Source: Alphaproteobacteria bacterium | Lineage (GTDB): Bacteria; Pseudomonadota; Alphaproteobacteria; Micropepsales; Micropepsaceae | NCBI GenBank assembly: GCA_025350465.1 | Contig: JANXXU010000038.1 | Location: 1-64,000 of the forward strand | Reading direction: 5' to 3' | DNA length: 64,000 nucleotides | Shown: positions 50,606 through 59,278 of the stretch, piece by piece | Position numbering within the stretch: the first letter of the stretch is position 1 | How the letters are laid out: the number at the start of each line of letters is the position of its first letter | Notes under the pieces: model-generated | Told to the model about the DNA's origin: nothing | Databases searched by the model: none | What the model saw: only the letters and a program-made list of their open reading frames with translations | Program-made: the position numbers and the translations under genes

Positions 50606-51360
50606 GCGCGGTTGCTCTCGAGCCAATTCCAAACGGTACTTGCGTTTTCGACCATCGCGTTGTGACTGAGGCCCGCCAGATCGGCGGCAGCGGGGTCGAA
50701 AATGCGAAGTTGATCGCGCGTGACCATGCGATCGGTTTCGCCACGGGCGAGATGGACCGGCGCGTGGGCTGCGTCGATCAGCGTGCGCATGGGCGGCGCT
50801 CCAATGGAGGCTGTTGCCGGGTCGGACGCGAGGCGCCAACCGCTTTCGCCTTTGACGATGCCAGCCTGCGCAGCCGGCGAATTCGCCTCGATATGTCCGG
50901 CAAGCCCGGAGGCTTTCAAATAGCGGGTGACGGCGTCTTCTTTGGTGTCGAGCCAACGCACCGGTGCGGCGGCCATTTCGCCGAGCCTGGTTAACTCGTC
51001 CTGCGTCCAGACGACTTTGATCCCAAGGCCAAAGACGCGAGTCGGCGCGAGGCCAAACCATCCCGACGCAAGTGCAAGTGCCACGACGCCACCCATCGAG
51101 TGCCCGACGACGACAATCTCGTTCCAGCCGCCTGAACTCAGCACAAGCTCGGCTACGTCCGCGGCATGAAGGCCGAGCGCGTAGCTTGCCGCGTGCGGCG
51201 AGGCGCCATGGCCGCGCAGATCGGGCGCGATCCAACTGCCCGGCCAGCGCGCGCTCACCGTGCTGAGCATCGGTTGCCAGACGTGCCGGGTCGCACCGAG
51301 CCCGTGCAGCAGCACAAGCAGGCGTCCGCCTTCGCCGCCGCGATCCGACTCAAGCTTCAT
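50602..51360 (-). CDS. Alpha/beta hydrolase
   Basis: A 252-residue alpha/beta-hydrolase fold. The oxyanion segment is LLVLLHGLGATRHVW, the nucleophile is Ser88 in GHSMGG, and a probable acid/base pair lies in GETDRMV and LSHNAM near the C-terminus. It could be an esterase, a thioesterase or a C-C hydrolase. It lies 51 bases after paaZ and is translationally coupled to the P450. In this operon, hydrolysis of a stalled CoA thioester or of a P450 product are both possible; neither can be shown by sequence. Confidence 0.82.
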   Translation of the reverse strand: MKLESDRGGEGGRLLVLLHGLGATRHVWQPMLSTVSARWPGSWIAPDLRGHGASPHAASYALGLHAADVAELVLSSGGWNEIVVVGHSMGGVVALALASGWFGLAPTRVFGLGIKVVWTQDELTRLGEMAAAPVRWLDTKEDAVTRYLKASGLAGHIEANSPAAQAGIVKGESGWRLASDPATASIGAPPMRTLIDAAHAPVHLARGETDRMVTRDQLRIFDPAAADLAGLSHNAMVENASTVWNWLESNRA

Positions 51361-51411
51361 GTCTCGCGCTCTTTTGCGGCGATCGAATACCGATGCTCGC
51401 GCACCCCCTCG

Positions 51412-53436
51412 TCAAACCGCATTCATCGTCAGCAATTCGTAGGTCGCGACCGGCTCGTTGTTCTGGTTGGTCAGAGCGACTTGCCAGCGCACCTCGCCGT
51501 ATTTGTCATTGCGCAGCGATTTGGATTTTGCGGTGAGCTGCACCTTGATTGCATCGCCCGGTTTTACCGGCTTCAAGAACCGTAGATTGTCCAAGCCGTA
51601 GTTCGCGAGCACCGGCCCCGGTGCCGGGTCGACGAAGAGCCCGGCGGCAAACGACAAGAGCAGATAGCCGTGTGCCACGCGCCCGCCGAAAAGCGGATTG
51701 GCAGCGGCCGCTTTCTCATCCATATGCGCGTAGAAATTATCGCCTGTGAAATGGGCGAAATGCTCGATATCCTCGAGCGTGACCGTCCGCGCATCGGTGA
51801 TGAGCGTCTTGCCAAGTTCCAGCTCGCCGAAGCGCAAGCGGAAGGGATGCGGACCGTCGCGCATCTCCGGTGCACCGCTTATCCAATTGCTCGTCACCGA
51901 GGCGAGCATCCGCGGAGAACCCTGCAGAGCTGTGCGCTGCATATAATGGAATACACCGCGCAGGCCGCCCAGTTCTTCTCCGCCGCCGGCACGACCCGGC
52001 CCGCCGTGGACGAGCGCCGGAAGCGGCGAGCCATGGCCGGTTGATTCTTTGGCGCAATCGCGATCGACGATGAGCACGCGTCCGTGAAATGCGCCGGCGC
52101 CTTCCAACACTTGCCGCGCGACCGTTGGATCGTTGGTGAAGAGCGACATCACCAACGAACCTTTGCCGCGATTGACGAGGGAGACCGCTTCAGGAACGTC
52201 GCGATAGGGCATCAGCGTCGCGACCGGCCCGAAGGCTTCGATCTCGTGAACGCGCGTTGCTTTCGCCGGTTGATCGCAGCGCAGCAGCACCGGTGATATG
52301 AAGGCACCCTTTTCGGCGTCGGCGCCGCGTACGTTCGCTTTCTGTGGGTCGCCGAACACGATGCGCGCCTCGCGCGACAATTCTTCGATCTTGGCGCGCA
52401 CATCGTCGCGTTGAGATCTGCTGACCAGCGCTCCCATCGTCACGCCTTCGCCGCGTGGATCGCCGACGACGACTTCGGCAAGCGCCTTCTTGAGGCTTTC
52501 TTCCGTCGCATCCATCGCCGATGCGGGCACGAAGGCGCGCCGGATCGCCGTGCATTTCTGGCCGGCTTTGACCGTTATTTCGCGCACGACCTCTTTGACG
52601 AAGAGATCGAATTCGGGTGTTCCGGGCGCGGCGTCCGGTCCGAGCATCGCGGCGTTGAGCGAATCGCGCTCAGCGATGAAGCGTACGCTTTCGCGCGCAA
52701 TGACGGGATGACGCGCGAGCTTTTGCGCTGTCTCCGCCGAGCCGGTGAACGAGACCACATCCTGACCGGTCAGATGATCGAAGAGATCGCCGATCGGTCC
52801 CACGATCAGTTGCAAGGCGCCTTTGGGCAGAACATTGGCCTCGATCAGGATGCGAAAGCAGGCTTGCGCCACATACGCGCTCGCCGTCGCAGGCTTCACG
52901 ATCGCGGGCACGCCGGCCAACAGCGTCGGCCCCAATTTTTCGAGCATTCCCCAAACGGGAAAATTGAACGCATTGATGTGAATGGCGGCGCCGTGAAGCG
53001 AGGTCATGACATGCTGGCCGAGGAAGGTGCCGCGTTTGGAAAGTCCTTCCAAAGGGCCGTCCAGCAGCATCGTGTCGTTGGGAAGTTCACGCCTTCCCTT
53101 GGAGGCGTAGGCGAGCAGAGTTCCGGCGCCACCTTCGATGTCGACCCAACCGTCAGATTTCGTCGCGCCTGTTTCGTAGGAGAGTTCGTAGAGTTCTTCC
53201 TTCCGGGCCATTACCGCGTCGCCTAGCGACTTCAGAATTTTCGCGCGGTCATGGAACGTCATCGCGCGAAGAGCGGGTCCGCCAACGCGGCGCGCGTAGT
53301 CAATCACGCCGGCGAAATCGCGAATGCCGGCGCCGACTTGCGCGATCATCTCGCCTGTCACTGCCGAGTGGATATCCGTCAGAGTTCCGGTGGGCGCGAC
53401 CCAGTTATGGTGGGCGTAGCTTTGAAGGGGCTTCAT
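51412..53436 (-). CDS. paaZ: PaaZ: oxepin-CoA hydrolase / 3-oxo-5,6-didehydrosuberyl-CoA semialdehyde dehydrogenase
   Basis: A 674-residue fusion with the known PaaZ order. The N-terminal aldehyde dehydrogenase has Glu256 in FIAERDSLN and catalytic Cys295 in GQKCTAI, the same numbering as the E. coli enzyme. The C-terminal MaoC-type hydratase (from about 530) has the Asp566/His571 dyad in [11 protein letters not shown]. It opens the oxepin ring made by PaaG and oxidises the resulting aldehyde. It is downstream of paaG by 18 bases. Confidence 0.96.
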   Translation of the reverse strand: MKPLQSYAHHNWVAPTGTLTDIHSAVTGEMIAQVGAGIRDFAGVIDYARRVGGPALRAMTFHDRAKILKSLGDAVMARKEELYELSYETGATKSDGWVDIEGGAGTLLAYASKGRRELPNDTMLLDGPLEGLSKRGTFLGQHVMTSLHGAAIHINAFNFPVWGMLEKLGPTLLAGVPAIVKPATASAYVAQACFRILIEANVLPKGALQLIVGPIGDLFDHLTGQDVVSFTGSAETAQKLARHPVIARESVRFIAERDSLNAAMLGPDAAPGTPEFDLFVKEVVREITVKAGQKCTAIRRAFVPASAMDATEESLKKALAEVVVGDPRGEGVTMGALVSRSQRDDVRAKIEELSREARIVFGDPQKANVRGADAEKGAFISPVLLRCDQPAKATRVHEIEAFGPVATLMPYRDVPEAVSLVNRGKGSLVMSLFTNDPTVARQVLEGAGAFHGRVLIVDRDCAKESTGHGSPLPALVHGGPGRAGGGEELGGLRGVFHYMQRTALQGSPRMLASVTSNWISGAPEMRDGPHPFRLRFGELELGKTLITDARTVTLEDIEHFAHFTGDNFYAHMDEKAAAANPLFGGRVAHGYLLLSFAAGLFVDPAPGPVLANYGLDNLRFLKPVKPGDAIKVQLTAKSKSLRNDKYGEVRWQVALTNQNNEPVATYELLTMNAV

Positions 53437-53454
53437 TTTAGCCTCCGCTGTCGT

Positions 53455-54246
53455 TCAGCTGCCCGTGAATTTAGGGCTGCGTTTCTCGGTGAAGGCGGCG
53501 ACACCTTCGCGATAGTCGTTGGAGCGTCCGAGTTCGCGCTGCAGGTCGCGCTCGAGATCGAGTTGCTCGTCGAGGCTTGAAAGCCAACCGCGCCGCATTG
53601 CCACCTTGATCGCGGCAAGGCCTTTGGTCGGCCCGTTCGCAAGGCGCTCGACCAATTTGTCGGTTTCCGTCTTGAGTTGGTCGTCTTCGATCACGCGCCA
53701 GATCAATCCCCAGCTTTCGGCCTTCTCGGCGCTCAGAGGTTCGCCGGTCAGAGCAAGACCAAGGGCACGCGCATGGCCAGCAAGCCGCGGCAGGATCCAG
53801 GTGCCGCCGGAATCCGGCACGAGACCGATGTTCGAAAACGATTGAATAAAGCGCGCGCTCTTCGCGGCGATCACGATGTCGGCGGCAAAGGCGATATTCG
53901 CGCCAGCGCCGGCGGCGACGCCGTTGACGGCGCAGACGACCGGCTTGCGCAAGGCGATCAGGCGACGGATCAAAGGATTGTAGCGGTTCTCGAGAGACTC
54001 GCCCAAGTCAACGCCGTCGCCGCCAGGCACCACCGCGCGATCGGAAAGATCTTGTCCTGCGCAGAATCCACGGCCCGCGCCGGTGATGAGCAGCACGCGT
54101 ACATCGGCGCGCTTCTCGACGGCGGAAAGCGCCTCCGCCACCTCAGTGTGCATCTGCACCGTGAAGCTGTTCAGGCGGTCGGGGCGGTTGAGGGTGAGGC
54201 GCGCGGCGCCATGCGCGATGTCAAACAAGATGGTCTCGTAGGGCAT
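53455..54246 (-). CDS. paaG: PaaG: 1,2-epoxyphenylacetyl-CoA isomerase
   Basis: A 263-residue crotonase closely resembling PaaG (length 262 in E. coli). Diagnostic segments are CAGQDLSDRAV and AVNGVAAGAGANIAFAADIV. The active-site loop LVPDSGGTWILPRLAG carries an Asp, followed by GEPLSAEKAESWGLIW. It converts the ring epoxide made by PaaABCE to oxepin-CoA. It is the first gene of the minus-strand operon, with a PaaR-like dyad 55-80 bases upstream. Confidence 0.94.
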   Translation of the reverse strand: MPYETILFDIAHGAARLTLNRPDRLNSFTVQMHTEVAEALSAVEKRADVRVLLITGAGRGFCAGQDLSDRAVVPGGDGVDLGESLENRYNPLIRRLIALRKPVVCAVNGVAAGAGANIAFAADIVIAAKSARFIQSFSNIGLVPDSGGTWILPRLAGHARALGLALTGEPLSAEKAESWGLIWRVIEDDQLKTETDKLVERLANGPTKGLAAIKVAMRRGWLSSLDEQLDLERDLQRELGRSNDYREGVAAFTEKRSPKFTGS

Positions 54247-54300
54247 CGCTCCACCTCCCGACGTTCGCGGGTTGGTCCCCGCTTCTCATAGGAGTATAGG

Positions 54301-54326
54301 CTTAAATAGATCGAGCGGACGATCAA
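54301..54326 (-). promoter_or_regulatory. PaaR-like operator upstream of paaG
   Basis: Read on the minus strand, TTGATCGTCCGCTCGATC aligns with the sites at 44772 and 54619. The dyad ATCG-N6-CGAT replaces ACCG-N6-CGGT with matching changes in both arms, so symmetry is kept. It ends 55 bases before the paaG start codon. Confidence 0.6.
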
Positions 54327-54374
54327 TTTGATTCCCAATCATGCGCCCAAAGCCCTGAATCGAGGCGCTGTGAG

Positions 54375-54533
54375 ATGACGGGTGACGAGGACACGCTTGC
54401 CCGCGGGGCGATCGAGCACTCGCTGTCGCAAGAAGGAATGGGCAGCGTGTGGGACATTGAGATTGAAGACGCGCGCGAGGGGTATGCGCGGGTCGCCATG
54501 AGCGTCCGCAAGGTCGGGCGTTTTATGCCGTGA
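54375..54533 (+). pseudogene. Possible remnant of paaI (acyl-CoA thioesterase), N-terminal part only
   Basis: An ATG at 54375 opens 52 codons ending TGA. The product has an N-terminal helix followed by GSVWDIEIEDAREGYARVAM, the first strands expected of PaaI-type hotdog thioesterases. The essential continuation with the NGHG/HGG loop and the long helix is missing, and it is not found in another frame before 54600. Its location between paaG and paaA suits paaI. Similarity is judged by eye; a small unrelated protein is also possible. Confidence 0.45.
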
Positions 54534-54618
54534 CTGTACGCAACAATAAGGGCCAAGATATCGTTGTTTCCAAAGGTAATCGCGAACAATCGGAGGGTCG
54601 GTGATAACCTCGAATTAA

Positions 54619-54647
54619 TTGACCGACCATTCGGGTTATTATATAAA
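54619..54647 (+). promoter_or_regulatory. PaaR-like operator/promoter of paaABCDE
   Basis: The -35-like TTGACC (54619-54624) and the -10-like TATAAA (54642-54647) are 17 bases apart. The dyad ACCGACCATTCGGGT lies across the -35 and spacer, so repressor binding should occlude RNA polymerase. The predicted start is near 54654, about 24 bases before the paaA GTG. Confidence 0.75.
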
Positions 54648-54677
54648 ATGTAATGTCGACGAGGGAAACTGGGCGCC

Positions 54678-55676
54678 GTGTACACAACTGAATTGGACGA
54701 TAACAAAAAGAAACCGGCGACGGTGCCGAGCGCGCCGGAGGATCCTGTGCGGCTCGCAGCTTTTGAAGCGCGCGTGGCCGCGGATGATTTCATCGAGCCG
54801 AAGGACTGGATGCCCGAGGCCTATCGCAAGACATTGATCCGTCAGATTTCACAGCACGCCCATTCCGAAATCGTCGGCATGCTGCCGGAAGGAAACTGGA
54901 TCACGCGCGCGCCAAGTCTGCGGCGCAAGGCGGTGTTGCTTGCCAAAGTGCAGGACGAAGGCGGCCACGGGCTTTATCTCTATGCCGCGGCCGAGACGCT
55001 GGGAACGAGCCGCGACGAGATGATCGAGGCGCTGCATTCGGGCCGCGCGAAATATTCGACGATCTTCAACTACCCGACATTGACCTGGGCCGATATCGGC
55101 GCAATCGGCTGGCTGGTCGACGGCGCGGCGATCATGAATCAAGTGCCGCTGCAGCGCACATCATACGGGCCTTACGCGCGCGCGATGGTGCGCATCTGCA
55201 AGGAAGAGAGCTTCCACCAGCGCCAAGGTTACGAGATCATGATGACGCTGGCCGCCGGCACGGCCGAGCAGAAACGCATGGCGCAAAGCGCGTTGGACCG
55301 ATGGTGGTGGCCGTCGCTGATGATGTTCGGCCCGCCCGACGACAATTCGCCCAATTCGGCACAGTCGATGCGTTGGCGCATCAAGCGCGAAACCAACGAT
55401 CAGATCCGCCAGAAATTCATCGACGTCACCGTACCTCAGGCGGAAGCGATCGACCTGCAAGTTCCCGACCCCGCGCTCAAATGGAACGAGACGCGCGGCT
55501 CCTATGATTTCGGCGAGATCGACTGGGAGGAATTCTATGCGGTGGTGCGTGGCGAAGGTCCGCTCGCGAAGGAGCGCATGAACGCGCGCGTGAAGGCGTG
55601 GGAAGAGGGGGCTTGGGTGCGCGAAGCGGCCATGGCTCATGCAGACAAGCGCCGAGTGCGCGCGGCGGCGGAGTGA
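54678..55676 (+). CDS. paaA: PaaA: phenylacetyl-CoA epoxidase catalytic subunit
   Basis: A 332-residue ferritin-like di-iron oxygenase subunit of the PaaABCE complex, which adds an epoxide to the ring of phenylacetyl-CoA. Iron-ligand segments are [27 protein letters not shown] and [13 protein letters not shown]. The start is GTG at 54678. It leads a tight operon paaABCDE. Confidence 0.97.
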   Translation: MYTTELDDNKKKPATVPSAPEDPVRLAAFEARVAADDFIEPKDWMPEAYRKTLIRQISQHAHSEIVGMLPEGNWITRAPSLRRKAVLLAKVQDEGGHGLYLYAAAETLGTSRDEMIEALHSGRAKYSTIFNYPTLTWADIGAIGWLVDGAAIMNQVPLQRTSYGPYARAMVRICKEESFHQRQGYEIMMTLAAGTAEQKRMAQSALDRWWWPSLMMFGPPDDNSPNSAQSMRWRIKRETNDQIRQKFIDVTVPQAEAIDLQVPDPALKWNETRGSYDFGEIDWEEFYAVVRGEGPLAKERMNARVKAWEEGAWVREAAMAHADKRRVRAAAE

Positions 55677-55680
55677 AGCG

Positions 55681-55965
55681 ATGAGCAAGGAATGGCCGCT
55701 GTGGGAAGTGTTCGTGCGGGCCAAGAACGGACTCGCGCATAAGCACGTTGGTAGCGTGCATGCCGCAGACGGGCGCATGGCGATCGAAGCCGCGCGCGAT
55801 ACTTACACGCGGCGCATGGAAGGCATCAGCCTTTGGGTCGTACCTTCGGCGTCGATCGTCGCATCGGACCCGAACGATGCGGGCGAATTGTTCGAGCCGG
55901 CAGCGGATAAGGTCTACCGTCATCCGACATTCTATTCGATCCCCGACCACATCAAGAACATCTGA
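55681..55965 (+). CDS. paaB: PaaB: phenylacetyl-CoA epoxidase structural subunit
   Basis: A 94-residue bridging subunit with the family segments WPLWEVFVRAKNGLAHKHVGS and AIEAARDTYTRR. The ATG at 55681 lies four bases after the paaA stop; a longer in-frame start inside paaA is rejected. Its stop overlaps the paaC start (TGATG). Confidence 0.96.
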   Translation: MSKEWPLWEVFVRAKNGLAHKHVGSVHAADGRMAIEAARDTYTRRMEGISLWVVPSASIVASDPNDAGELFEPAADKVYRHPTFYSIPDHIKNI

Positions 55966-56720
55966 TGAGCGACAAAGCCCTTTTCGAATATGCCTGCCGT
56001 CTCGGCGACGACAGCCTCATTCTCGGCCAACGTCTGTCGGAATGGTGCGGACATGCGCCGATGCTGGAGATCGATCTCTCGCTCGCCAATATCGGTCTCG
56101 ATCTGATCGGCCAGGCGACTCATTTCCTCAAATTGGCCGGCGATGTCGAGGGGAAAGGCCGCGATGCCGACGCTCTTGCCTTTCGCCGCGACGTGCTCGA
56201 TTTCCGCAACTGCCTGCTGGTCGAACAGCCGAACGGTGATTTCGCGCAAACGATCGCACGCCAATTCCTGTTCTCGAACTGGCAGGAATTGTTATTTCGG
56301 GACCTCACGCGCTCGCGCAACGAGACCATTGCGGCGATTGCGGCCAAGGCCGTGAAGGAGGTCGCCTATCATACGCGCTTCGCAGATGAATGGATGGTTC
56401 GCCTGGGCGACGGCACCGACGAAAGCCGTGGTCGCATCGCCGCGGGGCTCGACTGGATGTGGCGGTTCGTCGATGAACTGTTTGAAGTCGATGCGGCCAT
56501 AGCGCCGCTGATTGCGGCGGGAATCGGTGCCGATGTTCGCGCATTGCGAACGGAGTGGGACGCGCGTGTTGCCAAGACATTGGCCGATGCAACCCTGGAA
56601 CTACCAAAGCCGCGACGTGCGACGCTAGGTGGGCGAGCTGGACACCATTCCGAGCACCTGGGGCATCTGCTGTCTGAAATGCAGTTCCTGCAGCGCGCCT
56701 ATCCAGGCGCGACATGGTGA
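55965..56720 (+). CDS. paaC: PaaC: phenylacetyl-CoA epoxidase structural subunit
   Basis: A 251-residue helical subunit, a non-catalytic paralogue of PaaA. Typical segments are LGDDSLILGQRLSEWCG, LDLIGQATHFLKLAG and KAVKEVAYHTRFADEWMVRLGDGT. It overlaps paaB by one base and paaD by seven. Confidence 0.96.
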   Translation: MSDKALFEYACRLGDDSLILGQRLSEWCGHAPMLEIDLSLANIGLDLIGQATHFLKLAGDVEGKGRDADALAFRRDVLDFRNCLLVEQPNGDFAQTIARQFLFSNWQELLFRDLTRSRNETIAAIAAKAVKEVAYHTRFADEWMVRLGDGTDESRGRIAAGLDWMWRFVDELFEVDAAIAPLIAAGIGADVRALRTEWDARVAKTLADATLELPKPRRATLGGRAGHHSEHLGHLLSEMQFLQRAYPGATW

Positions 56721-57202
56721 GCGCTTTGTCCGTCACCGTTTCGCTACGGGATCGCGTGCTCGAGATCCTGAGCGCTGTGCATGATCCCGAGATTCCCTGC
56801 ATCTCAGTCGTCGATCTCGGCATCGTACGCGCGGTGCGCGATGGCGCGGTCGTGATCACGCCGACCTATACCGGCTGTCCGGCGACGATCGCCATCGAGG
56901 CAAGCATCCGCGCCGCACTCGATCGCGCGGGGCTTGCGGATATGAAAATCGAAACCACCCTCTCGCCGCCCTGGACGACGGATTGGATCAGCGAAAAGGG
57001 GAGGGAAGAGCTCCGGATCTACGGCATTGCGCCACCCCCACGGGGTGCCGCCAAGCAATCGCTGCGCGAGCAGGCCGCGAAATGCCCGCGTTGCGGATCG
57101 TCGAGCACCGAAGAGCTCAGCCGGTTCGGCTCGACACCGTGCAAGGCGCTGCACCGCTGTCTGTCGTGCCGCGAGCCGTTCGACCTGTTCAAGTGCCACT
57201 GA
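56714..57202 (+). CDS. paaD: PaaD: Fe-S assembly factor for the epoxidase
   Basis: A 162-residue protein with an N-terminal MIP18/DUF59 domain (VHDPEIPCISVVDLGIV, TPTYTGCPA) and a C-terminal zinc-ribbon-like pair (CPRCGS and CLSC). It is needed for maturation of the epoxidase complex in other bacteria. It overlaps paaC by seven bases, and paaE follows after four. Confidence 0.95.
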   Translation: MVSALSVTVSLRDRVLEILSAVHDPEIPCISVVDLGIVRAVRDGAVVITPTYTGCPATIAIEASIRAALDRAGLADMKIETTLSPPWTTDWISEKGREELRIYGIAPPPRGAAKQSLREQAAKCPRCGSSSTEELSRFGSTPCKALHRCLSCREPFDLFKCH

Positions 57203-57206
57203 CGAC

Positions 57207-58289
57207 ATGTCGATCAACGCAGGATTCCATTCGCTCAAGATCGCCGATGTCCGCCGCGAGACCGCGGATTCGGTTTCCATTCGCTTTGAAATTCCACCAT
57301 CTCTGAAAGAGGCCTTCGCCTTCGAGGCGGGTCAGCATTTGACGTTGAAGGCAGAAATCGGCGGCGAGGATATCCGGCGCACCTATTCCGTCTGCGTCTC
57401 GCCGTTCGATGACGAGATTCGCATTGCGGTCAAGCAAATGCCGGCCGGAAAGTTTTCGTCATGGGCGAATGCCGCGCTTGCCGTCGGCCAATCGATCGAC
57501 GTTCTGCCTCCGATGGGTCGTTTCGTTTTGCCGCGCGGCAATGGACCGGCACCGCACTACGTCGCGCTGTCCGGCGGTTCGGGCATTACGCCGGTCATTT
57601 CGATTTTGAAGACCGTGCTGCAGACGAAACCGCAAAGCCGCTTCACGTTGCTGTACGGCAATCGCGACAGCGCCTCGATCATGTTTCTCGAAGAGCTGGC
57701 GGGGCTCAAGAACCGCTATCTGGATCGGCTCGAGGTCTATCATTTCCTCGAGAACGAGGCCGAGGAGATCGAGCTTTTCAACGGCAGACTCGATCGTGCC
57801 AAATGCGAGGAAGTTCTCTCTACGCTCGTCGACGTGAAGGCGAGCGACGCGTTCTTCATCTGCGGCCCCGGGCCGATGATGGATGCCGCCGAAGGCGTGC
57901 TTCGCGCGCGCGGCGTGGCGGCCGAGAGCATCTCCATCGAACGGTTTACGACGAGCGCGTTGTCGGCCGAGCAAATCGCGCGCAATGAGGCGCTGCAACA
58001 AAAGGCGGCCGGAACGACGCTCTCAATCGTACTCGACGGCCGCCGGGCAAAGGTCAGTTTCGATGCCGCCAAAGGAAACATCTTGGAGAGCGTGCAGGCG
58101 GCGGGCTTTGCGGCGCCCTATGCCTGCAAGAGCGGTGTTTGCACGACCTGCCGGGCAAAGGTGATCTCGGGCACCGTCACCATGAAGAAGAATTACGGCC
58201 TTACCGAGCAGGAGGTGGCGCAAGGCTATGTGCTCACCTGTCAGGCTGTGCCTACGAGCGATCAGGTATCGTTGAGTTATGACGCTTAG
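57207..58289 (+). CDS. paaE: PaaE: phenylacetyl-CoA epoxidase reductase
   Basis: A 360-residue reductase that passes NADPH electrons to PaaA. It has an N-terminal FAD domain (RTYSVCVSP), an NAD(P) domain (LSGGSGITPVISILK, FFICGPGPMMDA) and a C-terminal plant-type [2Fe-2S] domain (CKSGVCTTCRAKV and a final Cys in LTCQA). The ATG at 57207 is chosen; an in-frame start at 57027 lies within paaD. It ends the operon and converges on the gene at 58313. Confidence 0.97.
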   Translation: MSINAGFHSLKIADVRRETADSVSIRFEIPPSLKEAFAFEAGQHLTLKAEIGGEDIRRTYSVCVSPFDDEIRIAVKQMPAGKFSSWANAALAVGQSIDVLPPMGRFVLPRGNGPAPHYVALSGGSGITPVISILKTVLQTKPQSRFTLLYGNRDSASIMFLEELAGLKNRYLDRLEVYHFLENEAEEIELFNGRLDRAKCEEVLSTLVDVKASDAFFICGPGPMMDAAEGVLRARGVAAESISIERFTTSALSAEQIARNEALQQKAAGTTLSIVLDGRRAKVSFDAAKGNILESVQAAGFAAPYACKSGVCTTCRAKVISGTVTMKKNYGLTEQEVAQGYVLTCQAVPTSDQVSLSYDA

Positions 58290-58312
58290 CGATGGGAGCC
58301 CTTAGGCGCGGA

Positions 58313-59278
58313 CTACGCTTGCCAAAGCGTTTCGCCGTAGCCCACGAAGAAATCCTGGATCAGCCAGAAGCCGAATTCCGATTCCTGTTCGGCAGCGAGA
58401 CCGAGGACTTCCGCGATCGGGTGGCTCATCGCGCGACGAATGATGAGCTTGTAGGGCGTAGGAAAAAACCCGGCGCTGTCGATATGGCGCGATACGACCG
58501 GGACGGTGGTGATTGCTTGAAAGCAGGCGTGGCCGGGCTCCTTGATATCGCGAAATTGCTTCAGGAACACCATGGGCATGTTGGCGAAGGGCAAGCTCAA
58601 TGTTTGGAGCAACCCGGCGACGCCGAGCGTGTGTTTGTGAGCGGTCATGATTTCGCGCAGGCTTGCTAGGCCATTGTCGAACGCCGCCGGGTCGCCGGTC
58701 GCGCCGGCGCGCCTTTTGCGCGGACCGACCGGCTCCAAAGACAGGAGAGGAAATTTTTGGGCCTGCTCATCGGGCCCGGTGCCAACGAAAGCCAAGGTTT
58801 CGACGGTGACGGCGGCGTCGTCATGGGGTGCATCGATCGGGCGCGTGAACGAGGCCTGATGTTTGGGATAGCCGAACACTTCTCGTCCCGCCGCGATCGC
58901 AGAACCCGTGTCGACGAAGAGCCACACCGGCATCCAGCGCAGGGTCCACGACGCCATCGAATCGTTGCGCCCGCCGAAGGTTAAAATCCAAAGCGCTAGG
59001 TCGATTTCTTGAACGTAGCCGGTCGTTCGATCGATGGGATCGTCCGACTGGACGCGGGGCTGATAGAGGGCCGAGACGAAGACGTGGGAACTTACGGCGC
59101 GAAATTTGACGGCGCCGCGGGAGGGCGTGTTCAGCATCTGGTCACAGACATGCTGCAGCAGATTTCGCTTGGCCTTGAACAAGAATCCTTGAAGCGTTGC
59201 GTTGAACCCGACATATGGTAGACGTTTGATGACGTTTGAGGGGCCCTCGACATAGGCCGGCAAGACTTTCTCAGACAT
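58313..59278 (-). CDS. Acetoacetate decarboxylase family protein
   Basis: A 321-residue protein with the ADC-family core AAGREVFGYPKHQASF. The lysine of that region is where true decarboxylases place catalytic and supporting residues, but family members also include non-decarboxylating hydratase/aldolase-like enzymes. It is longer than Clostridium ADC (about 245), with an N-terminal extension. Its ATG overlaps the end of the cyclase-like gene by 8 bases, so the two are co-transcribed. The function is unknown. Confidence 0.75.
   Translation of the reverse strand: MSEKVLPAYVEGPSNVIKRLPYVGFNATLQGFLFKAKRNLLQHVCDQMLNTPSRGAVKFRAVSSHVFVSALYQPRVQSDDPIDRTTGYVQEIDLALWILTFGGRNDSMASWTLRWMPVWLFVDTGSAIAAGREVFGYPKHQASFTRPIDAPHDDAAVTVETLAFVGTGPDEQAQKFPLLSLEPVGPRKRRAGATGDPAAFDNGLASLREIMTAHKHTLGVAGLLQTLSLPFANMPMVFLKQFRDIKEPGHACFQAITTVPVVSRHIDSAGFFPTPYKLIIRRAMSHPIAEVLGLAAEQESEFGFWLIQDFFVGYGETLWQA

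Larger units (their letters stand above)
54247..54677. other. Divergent paaG / paaA control region
   Basis: 431 bases with no complete gene. It holds two PaaR-like operators (54301-54326 for paaG, 54619-54647 for paaA) and a 52-codon fragment resembling the start of paaI. All three are listed separately. Confidence 0.75.

Noticed and set aside
50606-51235. N-terminal extension of the P450 frame
   Set aside because: It is antisense-free but lies within the hydrolase coding region in another frame and is Arg-rich; the ATG at 50605 starts a normal-length P450.
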